From DATKNA01 sp963786765 (GTDB lineage: Bacteria; Actinomycetota; Actinomycetes; Actinomycetales; Kineosporiaceae), in contig CAWBAJ010000010.1 of NCBI GenBank assembly GCA_963786765.1, forward strand, positions 1-64,000: DNA of 64,000 bases, given 5' to 3'. This document shows, one piece after another, positions 8,564-18,365 of the stretch. The position numbers and the translations under genes are program-made. Under the pieces are notes generated by a model. It worked only from the letters and a program-made list of their open reading frames with translations. It was not told where the DNA came from and searched no databases. Each line of letters begins with the position of its first letter. Position 1 is the first letter of the stretch.

Positions 8564-10588
8564 TAGCGCGAAACAGGGCCTGGGTCGGCCGGCAGGTAGC
8601 AGCACAGCGCACCCGTGTGCAGGGTGACGCCGAGGTGCGCGCCGATCTGCGGGTCGGCCTGGGTGATCCGGGCCACGGCCCGGCGGATCGCCTTTCCGAC
8701 CGCGATCCGGGCGCGTTCGGTCTCGTCCGGGAAGCTGCGGACCCGGCCGCCCAGTCCGAGCGCACCAGCCAACTCGGCGACCAGCCACTGCTGCTCGGCG
8801 CGGGAACGAGTGATTAGGTCGTCCTTGCCCCGCCGCTCCAGGTCGTCGATCTCGGAGCGCAACTCGTCCAGCCGGCGCCGGTACCGGCGGATGCCGGCCT
8901 CGTCCAGCACCGGCTGCCGACCGGAGGTGGGCCGCGCGTCGACGGTGTCCGGATCGGCCGTCTCGACCGCCGTTGGCGCGGCCCGGGGCCAGTGCGGCGA
9001 CGCCCGCCGCGAGGTCGGCGGCCGGGATCTCGCGGCCCGGGTTCGCCAGGAGAACCGACAGGTGCAACATCCCGACTGCGTGCTGCACGCGGACAGCACG
9101 AGGACCCAGCTCGACCCGCCACTGCCTGCCCGTCCGGAAGCAGGCGGCCGCGACGGGCGCCTGGGGCGCCCCCGCGCGGGGTCCGGACGCGGATGCCGGA
9201 CCGCGGGCGTCGAGGGCGGGACGTCGTTCGCGGTCCCGCGCGGGGCCCGGGGTGGTGGAGGCGAGCGCCTCCGCCAGCCGAGCACGGGACAACGCGGTCG
9301 CCGGAGCATGCCCCAGGACCAGGTTGTGGTCCACGGCTGCCTGCAGATGCTCCACGGCCCGATCGGATTCACCCATGGTGAGGGCGGCCACGCCGAGTGC
9401 GTGCTCGACCGAACCGAAGCACGTCACCCCCATGCTCGCGATCATGGGCAGCTGCCCGTACGGGCGGAGCAGCTCATACGCCCGCGCCGCCGTCCGGGCT
9501 TCGTCGAGCAGGTGGGCGGCCTCGACGATGCCGTTCATGGTCGGCAGCCATGTGCTGGACCTCGGCAGATCTGCGAGGTCGCGCCCGCGCAGCGCGGCCA
9601 GCGCAGCGGTGGCGCGGCTGTGGTCTCCTGCCTGAGCGGCCGCGACGGCGAGCGCGGCCAGCGGAGAGTTGTCGACGGAACTGACGTCCGGCGAGGAGAC
9701 CATCGTCTCCAGCAGCGCACGCACCTCCGGAAGCCGCCCCTGGTACCAGCGGATCGTCAGCAGGTGCGCGGCGTACCAGAGGTCCGCATCGACGTCGCCG
9801 GCACGACGACCGCGCTCGGCGCAGTCCGCCGCCATCCGCTCCGCCTCGTCGAGCCGTCCGGCCCGGATGGCCGCCAGAACGTCGATCGCGGCGACCACGA
9901 ACCCGACTGCCAGGTGATCGGTCTCGGCGAGCAGGCCACGCAGTTCCGCGAGATGCCGGACGGCGTGCGGTTCGCCGGCAAGGAGGAGGTCGACAGTCAG
10001 CCAGAGCAGCCCCGCCAGCAAGTCGATCCGCCGCCCCGTGCGGGCACTGACCCCGACGAGTTCGAACGCCAGCGGTCGGCGCAGCGCCCCATGGTCGGGC
10101 CCCATCAGGCAGTGGTGCGCCAGGTGGAGCGCCTCGGCGTGTGCCGTCGCATCCTGACGGAGCCTCGCCTCGTCGAGGACGGCGAGGATCGAGTCGTGCC
10201 GGCACGCGCGGTAGTCGAGCTCGGCAGCCAGCCGCGCGCGGAGCCGCAGGGCAGCGATCGTGGCGGGGTCGGTCCGCTCCAGTGCGCGCCGCAGCGTCTG
10301 GGCAAGGGTCGCGGACGCCGCAGCGGTGCGCTGTTCCTGCGCCCACAAGCCGGCGAGGCCGAGCGCACTCTCGGCCGTCGCCCCGTCATCACCGGCGACT
10401 TCCGCCATCCGGTGAGCCGCAGCCGCCGACCGACGGACGGCGCGCAAGTCCCCGGACTCGTCCATCGTTCGCTGAGCCTGGACGAGCAGCCGCCTGGCCG
10501 GCTCCGACCGGGTGGAGCGCGCACCGACCGACGCCATCGCGACACTCCGCATTCGCACCTCCCGGCCGTCCGCCCGACCTGTCCGCAT
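8530..10588 (-). pseudogene. C-terminal half of a large ATPase-type transcriptional regulator, truncated and frameshifted
   Basis: The reading frame from 10588 holds an alanine- and leucine-rich helical array typical of the TPR-like C-terminal half of AAA/LuxR-type or cyclase-linked actinobacterial regulators. It has no ATPase domain and no DNA-binding domain before it. Near 8985 the frame changes by one base. The continuation (from V-E-T-A-D-P-D-T-V-D) contains a coiled helical segment and a family-typical end with G-K-A-I-R-R-A, A-D-P-Q-I-G-A-H-L and a C-C-Y-L. The N-terminal half appears lost, so it is unlikely to function. Confidence 0.6.
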
Positions 10589-10791
10589 CGGTCGGTGACC
10601 GTGGACATGACCGAGGTGACAACCTGAGCATGCGTCCCCGCCTGACGCGCCGAATCCGGGTTACCACTGACGTTCCGAGGTGCTGCGCGCGCCGGTGGCT
10701 GCGTCCCCTTCGTGTATCGCTGGCGATTCCGACCCGTCCTCGGCGCCGAGGACTGACGTGATGGTGCGAAGCCTGTTGGTGCCGCTGGGAA

Positions 10792-10820
10792 CACCGGCGG
10801 CCCGTCGTGGACCGCCGGTG
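10792..10820 (-). terminator. Stem-loop downstream of the PASTA gene
   Basis: CACCGGCGG at 10792-10800 and CCGCCGGTG at 10812-10820 form a perfect 9-bp stem with an 11-nt loop, 14 bases beyond the stop of the gene at 10834. Confidence 0.45.
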
Positions 10821-10833
10821 CGCTCGCAGGGAC

Positions 10834-11346
10834 TCAGGGGCAGGGCGGCTTCAGCCGCAGGACCGGAACCGTGATGTGCACAATCGATCCCTGCGGCGCC
10901 AGTTGACCGCCGGCGGGACTCTGCTTCGTGACCGTCCCATCAGGGTCACAGACGGGCGGGTGCGTCTGGGTCACCACGAATCCACTCGCGCGCAGGGTCG
11001 CGATGGCAGCGGTGCTGTCCAGTCCGACCACGTTCGGCACGCTCACCAGCGAGAGCTTCTGCCATGCGGAGCCGTTCGACCACGCGATCGTGCCGGACGC
11101 GAGCAGCTTGGCGCCGTATGTGGCGTCGTCCGGGAAGGTGACCAGGATCGTGTCACTGTTGATCACGATCCCAGTAGCGGTTGGGCGGTTCTGGGAGGAC
11201 ATGTCGACCGCCAGGATGTCGTTGACGTTCTTGATCACCGGACGGGCCGATCCGCCGTCGGTGTAGGTGCCGTTGAGGTCGAAGACCGTCGTCACGGCCG
11301 CCGCCGTGACCGGCTCGGCGCCGGCCTGGCTGAGGGTGAGCTTCAT
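10834..11346 (-). CDS. Leaderless lectin-like plus PASTA domain protein
   Basis: 170 residues. ATG 11346 is preceded by GGAAGGAG at good spacing; an upstream-extended frame lacks a ribosome site. Residues about 20-95 have the pattern of an actinobacterial mannan-binding-lectin-like beta domain (F-D-L-N-G-T-Y-T-D-G-G, then D-M-S-S-Q, then V-T-F-P-D-D-A-T-Y and W-S-N-G-S-A-W). Residues about 100-165 form one PASTA domain (V-P-N-V-V-G-L, then K-Q-S-P-A-G-G). PASTA domains elsewhere bind muropeptides or beta-lactams. There is no signal peptide or membrane segment, so cell-wall action would need non-classical release. Confidence 0.7.
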   Translation of the reverse strand: MKLTLSQAGAEPVTAAAVTTVFDLNGTYTDGGSARPVIKNVNDILAVDMSSQNRPTATGIVINSDTILVTFPDDATYGAKLLASGTIAWSNGSAWQKLSLVSVPNVVGLDSTAAIATLRASGFVVTQTHPPVCDPDGTVTKQSPAGGQLAPQGSIVHITVPVLRLKPPCP

Positions 11347-11592
11347 CGTTGTCGAACTCCTTCCGCAAGGGGCGTCGGGGGTCGGTCCAGCCCGTCCCAG
11401 GCCCCGCTCGTCCGTGGGGGCCACCTCGGCCCCTGACTGAGAGGCGTTCCAACCTGTGCCAGTGCCGTTCCAGCCCCGTTCCATGAAGTAGGGCCGGCGC
11501 CCGGCCCGGCCCACGGGTCATCGGACGACGCCGGCGCGGACGCGGCGCGGCGAGACCTGCGGATCCAGGTCGACGTGCTCGAGGTGCGCTGG

Positions 11593-12285
11593 CTAGTCCA
11601 CGAGATGGCGGGTGTCGTTGTGGACGACGAGCTGCCAGCCGTCGGGACCGTGCCGCCAGTGGCTGAACGCCGCGTGGTCGACGACGTAGTCCTTGGCGCG
11701 CGCCCTTGGGTCGGCGCCGGCAAGTAGCGCGCCGGCGAGCCCCGTCGTCTTGCCGTGCCCGATCAGCAGCAGCCGACGGCTGCAGTACGCGGCGAGCAGC
11801 GCCGTCAGCGCCGTGAGCACGCGGTCTGCGTAGGCGTTCCACGGTTCCGCGCCCGCCGCGACGGGCCGGTCCGGGTCATGTTCCGGCGGCCCTCCGAACT
11901 CCGCGATGACACGCTCCCAGAGACCGCCGTCGGCGGCCCCGAACTCCTGCCCGTGTAGAGCTTCGACCACGGTCACCGGTCTCGCGAGCCGCGCGCCGAC
12001 GATCTGCGCGCACTCCAGGACCCGCGGCCGTGGCGACGTCAGCAGCACGTCGAACGGCCACTCGGCGTGCAGCTCCGCCAACCGGTCCGCAAGGAGGGCG
12101 GACTCACGGCGGCCCCGCGGGCTGAGACCGCTGCAGCCCCGCGCGCCGCCGATCACCCCGGCGGCGTTGCAGACACCCTGACCGTGCCGGGCCAGCACGA
12201 CCTCGCCTGTCGCCCGGACGGCAAGGGTGACGTCGTGCCCTGATCCACGCCGTGCCACGAGCACCTCCCGCGCCTCGACCGACAT
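11593..12285 (-). CDS. Histidine phosphatase family protein (phosphoglycerate-mutase-like)
   Basis: 230 residues. The catalytic L-A-R-H-G-Q-G-V-C-N motif is at residues 31-40 (His34), Arg residues follow in the T-S-P-R-P-R segment, the acid/base E-F-G position follows A-L-H-G-Q at about 111-116, and the second histidine is His177 in I-G-H-G-K. It is unrelated in sequence to the SixA-like protein at 8075. The first about 30 residues look like an extension before the core strand; a later GTG is possible. Substrate unknown. Confidence 0.85.
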   Translation of the reverse strand: MSVEAREVLVARRGSGHDVTLAVRATGEVVLARHGQGVCNAAGVIGGARGCSGLSPRGRRESALLADRLAELHAEWPFDVLLTSPRPRVLECAQIVGARLARPVTVVEALHGQEFGAADGGLWERVIAEFGGPPEHDPDRPVAAGAEPWNAYADRVLTALTALLAAYCSRRLLLIGHGKTTGLAGALLAGADPRARAKDYVVDHAAFSHWRHGPDGWQLVVHNDTRHLVD

Positions 12286-12582
12286 GTGAAGTGTGCGGTC
12301 GAGTGCTTCGACACCGCGTCCGGGCGTCTCAATGTCGACCAGGTCGACGACGGTGAACCGGTCAGCGTGGATCGCGAGAGGTGGAGATCTTGGGGAAGCC
12401 CGCGACGGAACCTAGGCGAAGGACGGGCAATGCGCGCTCGATGCCGTCGAACCGGCAACCGCCCGCAAGGACCGGGAGGTTCGAGTTCCTGATCGACGTG
12501 CTGAAACGGCTCCGGCCGGGGTGAGAGCTCCGATCGGCCGCCCCTCTTGCGAGGCGGACGCGAGGCCAGGACCGTGAGGGCC
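12286..12582 (+). other. Intergenic stretch with a possible TetR C-terminal remnant
   Basis: No intact gene. Near 12440-12524 the plus strand reads D-A-V-E-P-A-T-A-R-K-D-R then, after a one-base shift, R-F-E-F-L-I-D-V-L and a TGA. This resembles the last helix of TetR regulators (E-x-R-F-E-F-L-I-D-x-L). The remainder is unrecognised. Confidence 0.25.
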
Positions 12583-13326
12583 ATGAGCACCGCCGGCGGT
12601 AGCCAGGTGACCTTCCTCGGGCATGCGACGTTCCGGCTGGCCAGCCCGGAGGGGCGCCAGGTCATCGTCGACCCGTGGACTCATCGCAATCCGCTGTGCC
12701 CTCCGAGGCTGCGTGACGTGGGTCCGCTCGACCTTGCCCTGGTCACGCACGGCCATCACGACCACCTCGGTGACCTGTTCGCGGTCGTGCGCGGCATCCG
12801 GCCTCGGATCGTCGCGGTCGCCGAGCTCGGGCACTGGATGCGCCGTCATGGGCTGCAGCGGGTGCAGACGATGAACCTCGGTGGCGTGCTCGAGCTCGAC
12901 GGCGTCGAGGTCGCGATGACTCCGGCGGCGCATTCGTCGAGCATCGACGACGAGCCGGAGGTCAATGCCGGGGTGGCCGCTGGCTTCGTCCTAGGTTTCT
13001 CCGACGGGCTGCGGGTCTACCACGCCGGGGACACGGCTGCCTTCTCCGGGATGGCGCTGGTGGGTGAGCTCCACCGTCCTGAGGTCGCGCTGCTCCCGAT
13101 GGGCGACGAGCACACGATGGGGCCCGAGGAGGCCGCGGTCGCGACGCGACTGCTCGGCGTCCGTCGGGTGGTGCCGATGCACTACGGCATCGCGCCGGGA
13201 TCCCAAGACGTCCCGGAACGGTTCCGGGCAGCCCTCGACCGCGCCGGCCTGCAGCATGTCGACGTCCTCATCATGCAGCCCGGGGACACCATCACCTGGG
13301 ACGCCACCGGGTCGGTGTTCAGCTGA
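12583..13326 (+). CDS. MBL-fold metal-dependent hydrolase (UPF0173/UlaG-like)
   Basis: 247 residues from ATG 12583. The metallo-beta-lactamase metal motif T-H-G-H-H-D-H spans residues 55-61, with the initial beta strand F-L-G-H-A-T-F and the V-D-P-W loop as in UlaG/UPF0173 proteins. Later ligands are suggested by Y-H-A-G-D-T and by P-M-H-Y-G. Family members hydrolyse phosphodiester or lactone substrates; the substrate is unknown. A longer in-frame start at 12547 lacks a ribosome site. Cytosolic, apparently single-gene. Confidence 0.85.
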   Translation: MSTAGGSQVTFLGHATFRLASPEGRQVIVDPWTHRNPLCPPRLRDVGPLDLALVTHGHHDHLGDLFAVVRGIRPRIVAVAELGHWMRRHGLQRVQTMNLGGVLELDGVEVAMTPAAHSSSIDDEPEVNAGVAAGFVLGFSDGLRVYHAGDTAAFSGMALVGELHRPEVALLPMGDEHTMGPEEAAVATRLLGVRRVVPMHYGIAPGSQDVPERFRAALDRAGLQHVDVLIMQPGDTITWDATGSVFS

Positions 13327-13340
13327 AGCCTTCTCCCGGC

Positions 13341-13444
13341 CAATCAACGAGCTGGGCTGGAAGGCGACGATCCCCCTCGACGAGGGCATCGCCAGCACCT
13401 ACCACTGGTTCCTGGAGCACCACGACATGGCCAGGGGGTTGTAG
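13341..13444 (+). pseudogene. C-terminal scrap of a GDP-L-fucose synthase / NAD-epimerase
   Basis: About 34 codons ending at a TAG at 13442 read I-N-E-L-G-W-K-A, then L-D-E-G-I-A-S-T-Y-H-W-F-L-E. This is the characteristic C-terminal helix and tail of GDP-L-fucose synthase (fcl) proteins. Nothing of the Rossmann domain precedes it. It is a residue of a lost gene. Confidence 0.55.
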
Positions 13445-13828
13445 CCGGCATCGAGGGCGTCAGACGTCGAGGGCGCGCCGCGGGGTCATCGTCCAGGCCG
13501 TCAAGCTGTCGGCCAACCGGAGACAGAAGACCAAGCAGGCGTCGGGCACGTTATCGACGGCGAGCCATCGACGTCCCTCTCGGCAGCGGGCCACCTGGCT
13601 CTCGTCCAGCGCGAGGAGTCGGCGGGCTTCCCCGCGTCCGCTCAGACCCGGTGCCTAGTGCCCCACGCACCCGGCACCAGACTCCCGGATCCAGGAGCGT
13701 TCACCTGGGCAGACGCCTCGATGCGACCAGGTCGGCTGATCGTGGCAGCCTCAATTCTCGGTGACGGCGTCCCCGAACCGAGGGTGGCGGGCTTCGTCTT
13801 GGGTTGTCAGGGGAGGGAGCGGTTGAGC
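13445..13828. other. 384-bp gap without a recognisable gene
   Basis: No coding frame with conserved features was found on either strand. A GGGAGGG ribosome site at 13811-13817 belongs to the next gene. Confidence 0.5.
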
Positions 13829-16238
13829 ATGGACGACGATCCGAGGACGAATGCCGATCACATGCCGATGCTCGAACCGAGCACGCCGGACGCTTTCACG
13901 GCCAAGCTGGCCGCACTGGACCCCGCCGGATGGACCGCGAGCGCCAGCGACCAGTCGCCGTCCTACCCTGCCGGGAACGTGGTCGACGGGAGCCCGACGA
14001 CGTTCTGGCACAGCCTGTACAGCCCCACGCCCACGCCGTTGCCGCACAGCATCACGGTCGATCTCAAGACCGTGCGCGACGTCTCGGGCGTGACATACCT
14101 GCCACGACAGGACGGGTCGCCGAACGGGACGATCGGCCGCTACGCCGTCGCGATGAGCACGGACGGCGCGCACTGGAGCGACCCGGTCGTCAGCGGCACC
14201 TGGAACGACGATCCCAGGCAGAAGTCCGCGGTGTTCCCGTCGGTGCGCGCGCGCTTCGTCCGGCTGACCGCGCAGACGGAGGCAGGCGGTCGCGGACCAT
14301 GGTCGTCCGCAGCCGAGATCGGCATCATCGGGGATCCGCCGGCTGGTCCCCCGCTGCCGCGAACGGGCTGGACGGTGGTCGCCAGTGATGCCTCGCCGTC
14401 CTATCCCGCCCAGAACGTCCTCGACGGGAACGGCACGACGTTCTGGCACACCCGCTTCGGTGCGGTCACCACTGCCCTGCCGCACACCCTCACCGTGGAC
14501 CTCGGCGCGCCCACGACCGTCATCGGGCTGCGCTACCTGCCGCGCCAGGACACGTCGCCGAACGGGACGATCGGCAGGTACGCCGTCTCGGTCAGTGCGG
14601 ACGGATCGTCCTGGGGAGTGCCGGTCGCACAAGGCACCTGGGCTGACGACAAGACCGCCAAGACCGCTGCCTTCGCGGCCGCCACCGCTCGCTATGTGCG
14701 CCTCACCGCGCTCAGCGAGGCGGGCGGCCGGGGTCCCTGGACGTCCGCCGCCGAGATCGACGTGCTGGGCACGCCCCCCGCCCCCGGCGTCGGGGGGATG
14801 TGGGGCCCGCCGATCGGCTTGCCGGTCGTGCCGGTGTCCGCGGCGGTGCTGCCCGGGTACCGCCTGCTGACGTTCGCTGCCTACGACGCCATGAACTTCA
14901 ACAAGGGCGGGACGGTGACGAAGGTCTCGACGATCGACCTCGCGACCGGCCGAGCCGGGCAGACGGTCACCGTGGACACCCACCACGAGATGTTCTGCAC
15001 GGGGCTGGCGATGCTCGCGGACGGCCGGCTGCTGGTCAACGGCGGCAGCAGCGACAGCGCGACGACGATCTACGACCCGGCCACCGGCACGTGGATCCGG
15101 GGGCCTCTGATGAACATTCCGCGGGCCTACGAGGGCGACACACCGCTGTCGACGGGGCAGGTCTTCACCCTCGGCGGCTCCTGGTACGACAGTGCAGGGG
15201 ACAAGGACGGCGAACTCTTCACGGCTGCCGGCGCGACGGGTTCCTGGTCGAGGTTGCCCGGCGTGACGGCTGACGCCATCCTCACCGCCGACCCCGCCGG
15301 GGTGTACCGCGCCGACAACCATGCCTGGCTGTTCGGCTGGACCGGCGGGATCGTCTTCCACGCCGGCCCGAGCCGCCAGATGCACTGGATCACCACCAGT
15401 CGGGAACGGCACCATCTCCCCGGCCGGGCCGCGGTCGGACAGCCAGGACGCGATGAACGGCAACGCCGTCATGTACGACGTCGGCAAGATCCTCACGGTC
15501 GGCGGGGCCACCGCCTACCAGGACGTGCCCCCGGCGGCGCTGAACACCCAGGCGACGAGACGCGCCTACGTCGTCGACATCACGGCGGGACCCGGTGGCA
15601 CCGTGACCACCACCCGGGTCTCGGACATGGCCTACGCCCGGTCCTTCTGCAACAGCGTGGTCCTGCCCGACGGCACGGTTCTCGTCATCGGTGGGCAACA
15701 GCACCCCCAGGCCTTCACCGACACCGGCGCCGTGCTCAGCCCCGAGTTGTGGGATCCCGCGACCGGCGATTTCACCGTGATGGCTCCGGATGTGATCCCG
15801 AGGACGTATCACAGCGTGGCGGTGCTCCTGCCGGACGCCCGGGTGTTCTCCGGGGGCGGCGGCCTCTGCGGCACCTGCACGGTGAATCACCCCGATGGCC
15901 GGATCTTCACCCCGCCGTACCTCCTTCAGCCCGATGGCACGCCGCGCCCACGGCCGGTCATCACCGCTGCTCCATCGGCCGCCACAGCCAGTGCGCAGGT
16001 CACCGTCACGACGGACGTCGCCGTGGCCTCGTTCGCCCTGATACGGACGTCAGCCGCGACACACGGCGTCGACAACGACCAGCGCCGGATCCCGCTCGCA
16101 CCGATCGACTCGAAGGACACCACCTGGACGCTGCAGCTCCCCGCGGACCGCGGCGTCCTGCTCCCCGGTCCTTACCTGCTCTTCGCCCTCGACAGCGCCG
16201 GCGCTCCCAGTACCGCGACCTTCATGACGATCACCTGA
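13829..16238 (+). CDS. Galactose-oxidase-like protein with two F5/8-type C domains (one frameshift)
   Basis: ATG 13829 follows GGGAGGGAG. The order is two discoidin (F5/8 C) carbohydrate-binding domains (each with P-S-Y-P-A then F-W-H and ending A-A-E-I), then the seven-bladed kelch core and a DUF1929-type C-terminal domain. All hallmark residues of fungal galactose oxidase are present: Cys in M-F-C-T-G (nt about 14997), its thioether partner Tyr in R-A-Y-E-G (15127), Tyr-His in R-T-Y-H-S (15807) and His in A-T-H-G-V-D (16062). One extra base near 15399 breaks the frame; corrected length is about 802 residues. There is no signal peptide. A copper radical alcohol oxidase is predicted. Confidence 0.8.
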
Positions 16239-16329
16239 AGTCGGCCTCGACCCCCCGTGGGACGCGGACTGCTGCTTCGCTGAGCACGGGACTCGTCGTG
16301 AGCAGTCAGCTGTCGCGAGCAGGTGCCTC

Positions 16330-16615
16330 GTCGAGGCCGTCGCGGCGCTCGCAGACCCGTTCGACCCCGGGGTGCTCGCGCTCGTCGCGGCGGTCACCCG
16401 CACGGGGAGGCCGGTGGCGGTGTGCGGCGAACTGGCCGCGACGAGCTCGCCACCGCTCTGCTGATCGGGCTGGGCGTGCGGGAGCTCAGCGTCTGCCCCG
16501 CCGCCGTCCCCGGCTCAAGCAGGCCGTGCGCGCGGTGGACATCTCCGAGGCGGCGGCTCTCGCCGCCCGCGCGCTGACCGCTGACGACGCAGCCGCCGTC
16601 AGAGCACTCCGCTAG
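16330..16615 (+). pseudogene. C-terminal fragment of PTS enzyme I (PEP-protein phosphotransferase)
   Basis: Three short frames separated by two one-base shifts give the end of a PtsI TIM barrel: F-D-P-G-V-L-A-L-V, the catalytic-cysteine segment V-A-V-C-G-E-L-A, then L-L-I-G-L-G-V-R-E-L-S-V, and a closing A-V-R-A-L-R. The phosphohistidine domain is absent. Symbol withheld because only the tail remains. Confidence 0.6.
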
Positions 16616-16698
16616 CCGGACCGCCGGCGCAGGTCCGTCGACCAACGCCCACGGATCTGTCACGCTCGTCGCAATCATGACTCCGCGAAGGAAGCGCC

Positions 16699-17439
16699 AT
16701 GTCTGCTCACGACGAGGAACTGCTGGCAGCCGTTGAGGCCTTCGACCTGGACGCGGTGAAAGCTGCGCTCGAGGCCGGCGCGGACGTCGACGCACGGGGC
16801 GCCGGCGACCGGACGGCCCTGATGACGGCGTCGATGGACAACCTCAACCAGATCGTGGAGGTGCTGCTGGGAGCGGGCGCCTCCGTCGACCTGCAGGGCG
16901 CCCTGGGGGAGACCGCGTTGATCCTTGCCGCCAGCGGCCGAGGAGAGTCGATCCAGCTGCTGCTCGACAACGAAGCAGATCCCAACCTCGGCGACAGCCA
17001 CAAGAAGCGGCCGCTGATGTGGTTGGTCGACACCCAGTTCCACCGAGGGTTGGACAGTTCCGCGAACGTCGCACCACTGGTCCGGGCGGGGGCGCGCATC
17101 GACGACCGTGACGACGCGGACCGTACGGCGTTGATGTGGGCCGTGACGGGCGTCGGCGCGGAGTTCGACGTCCGGCCCTCGGTTCTCGCTGCTCTGGTGC
17201 AGAACGGTGCCGACGTGGGTGCCACGGACGTCAACGGCGAGACCGCCATGTTTCCCCTGGTGCGCTACATCGACGACGCGCTGGCCCTGCACCTGGGTCC
17301 TCCCTGCATCAAGGTCCTCCTCGACGCCGGGGCGAACCCCAACGCGGAGAACAACCAGAACAAGACGCCGCTCGCCGTCGTCCACCCCAGGAACCACCTG
17401 GTGCTCGACCTCCTGCGCGGTCTGGGCTTCACCGCCTAG
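16699..17439 (+). CDS. Ankyrin repeat protein
   Basis: 246 residues starting at an ATG with GAAGGAAG upstream. It consists almost wholly of ankyrin repeats: A-L-E-A-G-A-D-V-D-A-R-G near residue 28, T-A-L-M-T-A-S, then V-L-L-G-A-G-A-S-V-D, T-A-L-I-L-A-A-S, and further repeats to L-L-D-A-G-A-N-P-N-A near 217. A long insertion separates the middle repeats. No signal peptide or membrane segment. Ankyrin proteins bind other proteins; no partner is suggested by the neighbourhood. The following gene starts 13 bases after its stop, so they may be co-transcribed. Confidence 0.88.
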   Translation: MSAHDEELLAAVEAFDLDAVKAALEAGADVDARGAGDRTALMTASMDNLNQIVEVLLGAGASVDLQGALGETALILAASGRGESIQLLLDNEADPNLGDSHKKRPLMWLVDTQFHRGLDSSANVAPLVRAGARIDDRDDADRTALMWAVTGVGAEFDVRPSVLAALVQNGADVGATDVNGETAMFPLVRYIDDALALHLGPPCIKVLLDAGANPNAENNQNKTPLAVVHPRNHLVLDLLRGLGFTA

Positions 17440-17452
17440 CGGACGGCGGCGT

Positions 17453-18274
17453 GTGGTCGCTGCGGCGCAGGTGATCCAGGACGAGGGCAGCGGGCCCGCC
17501 GTCGTGCTCCTTCATGGCTGGCCCGTCACGCCGTCGCACTGGCGGCACGTAATACCGCCCCTGCTTGACACGCATCATCGGGTGCTCACCGTCGTCACAC
17601 CCGGGCTGGGTGGCGGTCGCGACATTCTCACCTCCTACGCGAAGGAGGCCGTCGCGGACGCGGTGCTCCAGACACTCGACGGCCAGGGCTTGACGTCGTT
17701 CGCCGTGATCGGTCACGACTGGGGTGCGACGGTGGCGTACCTGCTGGCCGCCGACAACGGCGGCCGGGTCAGCGCACTGGTCGCCGAGGAGGAGATCCCA
17801 CCCGGCGTCGTCACCGGCATCCCCGAGCCCGGGCGGTCCCACTACCCCACCTGGCATGGACCGTTCCTGCGATCACCGGAGCTGGCCGAAGCCCTGCTGC
17901 CGGGTCGGGAGGACGCGTTCCATCGCGCGTTCCTCGACCAGAGCGCCGGGCCGGACCCCCTGGAGGCGGCGGTGCTCGACGAGTACCTGGCGGCCTACCG
18001 GGGCGAGGTTGCCCTTGCCGCCACTCTCGGGTACTACCGATCGGTGGAGGCTGACATCCGCGCTGTCCGGCGTCGCGCCGCCTCGCCCCTGATGACCCCG
18101 ACCCTCACCGTCGGCGGCGAACTGGCCATGGGCACCGCCGTCCGGGATGCCTTCGGCTCCCTGGCGCACCAGGTGCAGCACGTGCAGGTCCCGAACGCCG
18201 GGCACTACCCGCTCGAGCAGGCGCCCGTCCTCGTCATACCCACGCTGACATCGTTCCTCAGCCAACACGTCTGA
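17453..18274 (+). CDS. Alpha/beta hydrolase, epoxide-hydrolase type
   Basis: About 273 residues. GTG 17453 is the best start (GTG 17471 is also possible); the frame is open further upstream but overlaps the ankyrin gene. The oxyanion motif H-G-W-P at residues 21-24 and the nucleophile elbow G-H-D-W-G with Asp89 mark the epoxide hydrolase / haloalkane dehalogenase branch. The catalytic His is in N-A-G-H-Y-P near residue 258. The product opens an epoxide or cleaves a related ester or halide; the natural substrate is unknown. Cytosolic. Confidence 0.82.
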   Translation: MVAAAQVIQDEGSGPAVVLLHGWPVTPSHWRHVIPPLLDTHHRVLTVVTPGLGGGRDILTSYAKEAVADAVLQTLDGQGLTSFAVIGHDWGATVAYLLAADNGGRVSALVAEEEIPPGVVTGIPEPGRSHYPTWHGPFLRSPELAEALLPGREDAFHRAFLDQSAGPDPLEAAVLDEYLAAYRGEVALAATLGYYRSVEADIRAVRRRAASPLMTPTLTVGGELAMGTAVRDAFGSLAHQVQHVQVPNAGHYPLEQAPVLVIPTLTSFLSQHV

Positions 18275-18365
18275 GAGCAGGTGGCGCTCAACGGAGTGAG
18301 GCCACCAGGACGCGGTTGGTCTCCCCCGGTCCGGCCCAGGGGGCTCGGCCTCCCCACGTATGGGT

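Noticed and set aside
12470..12490. GGTTCGAGTTCC resembling a tRNA T-arm
   Set aside because: No acceptor stem, D-arm or anticodon arm can be folded around it; it lies in a protein-coding remnant.
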